A stretch of 64,000 nt of DNA from Mesostigma viride (taxonomy: Eukaryota; Streptophyta; Mesostigmatophyceae; Mesostigmatales; Mesostigmataceae). How positions within the stretch are numbered: the first letter of the stretch is position 1; each line of letters opens with the position of its first letter. Of the stretch, positions 63,685 through 64,000 are shown one piece after another. Location: positions 26,891-90,890 of the forward strand of contig RPFO01002174.1 in the NCBI GenBank assembly GCA_009746045.1, written 5' to 3'. The position numbers and the translations under genes are program-made. A model generated the notes under the pieces. The model was not told where the DNA came from. It saw only the letters and a list, made by a program, of their open reading frames with translations, and searched no databases.

Positions 63685-64000
63685 ACTCCAATCCCTTCTT
63701 TTCTTTAGGGGTCACATCCCTGCCAGGGACCCTTGAAGTAGCTTGAAATGTCCTTCACTCCAGCTTGAAGCTTGAACAGATGTCTTTAATGGCCAATGCC
63801 ATTCCCCCACCCTTTCTTTTAAGGAACTGGAAAAGAAACAGATCTGCCACAGGGAAAACCATTTCATGAGAAATGGAGAAAACCTATGGAAGTGGCATTA
63901 CAGAGTACCACCAGATATTAGAAGCACACAAAATTAAATACATACAGGTTAATTCTATGAGGTCTTCTCCAGGAATTAATCCCATCACCTCGGTAGAGCC
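63685..64000 (-). other. 3' untranslated end of an F-family element (runs off the window)
   Basis: Non-coding, with the purine tract next to the LTR. No open frame of note. The body of the element would lie beyond 64000. Confidence 0.45.

Overview
The window looks like nuclear DNA from a green alga or another member of the plant lineage with a large, transposon-rich genome. Two host genes support this. One is a spliced chaperonin gene, CCT8 (CCT/TRiC theta), with plant-type signatures such as GDGANL and a CPKNP..FNVDNVR block. The other is a U2 snRNA gene whose 5' end resembles plant U2. Introns are GT-AG. I cannot name the species. Almost everything else is mobile DNA, much of it nested.

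Layout. 1-13610: a decayed copia-like LTR element (H, + strand). It is interrupted by a tandem pair of GATT-flanked elements (211-2176), by an unclassified insert (about 2301-3294) and by a nearly complete LTR element (element 1, 4083-11562, 5-bp target duplication CCCAG). 13738-25422: a LINE interrupted by a 10,217-bp DNA transposon (14360-24576). That transposon has 16-bp terminal inverted repeats and a 6-bp duplication ATTACC, and removing it restores the LINE reading frame exactly. It carries two divergent spliced genes. Gene A encodes a D/D/HTHxDxD protein resembling the uncharacterised DUF7869 family and is the candidate transposase. Gene B is an unknown acidic, proline-rich coiled-coil protein. 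Inverted 8-bp minisatellites lie on both sides of each gene. 25423-27960: no gene seen. 28046-29917: an ORF1-only LINE. 30815-31003: U2 snRNA (- strand). 32916-41038: six 5' exons of CCT8 (331 codons); the 3' end is not found in the window. Its intron 5 holds a gag-only LTR element (37154-40278). Its intron 6 runs into a nested antisense retrotransposon cluster from 41737 to the window end: element 2 (42237-50268) and tandem copies of element 3 (50567-63289).

The most striking system is the LTR family shared by elements 1, 2, 3 and H. Where the relevant parts are present, members have: (i) an extra ORF before gag; (ii) gag and pol in the same frame, separated by one TGA; (iii) pol domain order integrase, protease, reverse transcriptase, RNase H, which is neither the copia nor the gypsy order; (iv) an HGDD reverse transcriptase box and a DTN protease box; (v) LTRs bounded by AGTTAA...TTAACT instead of TG...CA; and (vi) a covarying tRNA T-arm-like hairpin in the 3' UTR. 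The gag-only element in CCT8 intron 5 has canonical TG...CA LTRs and a tRNA-Met-like primer site, so it belongs to an ordinary copia lineage.

All domain calls come from reading motifs by eye; no database search was possible.
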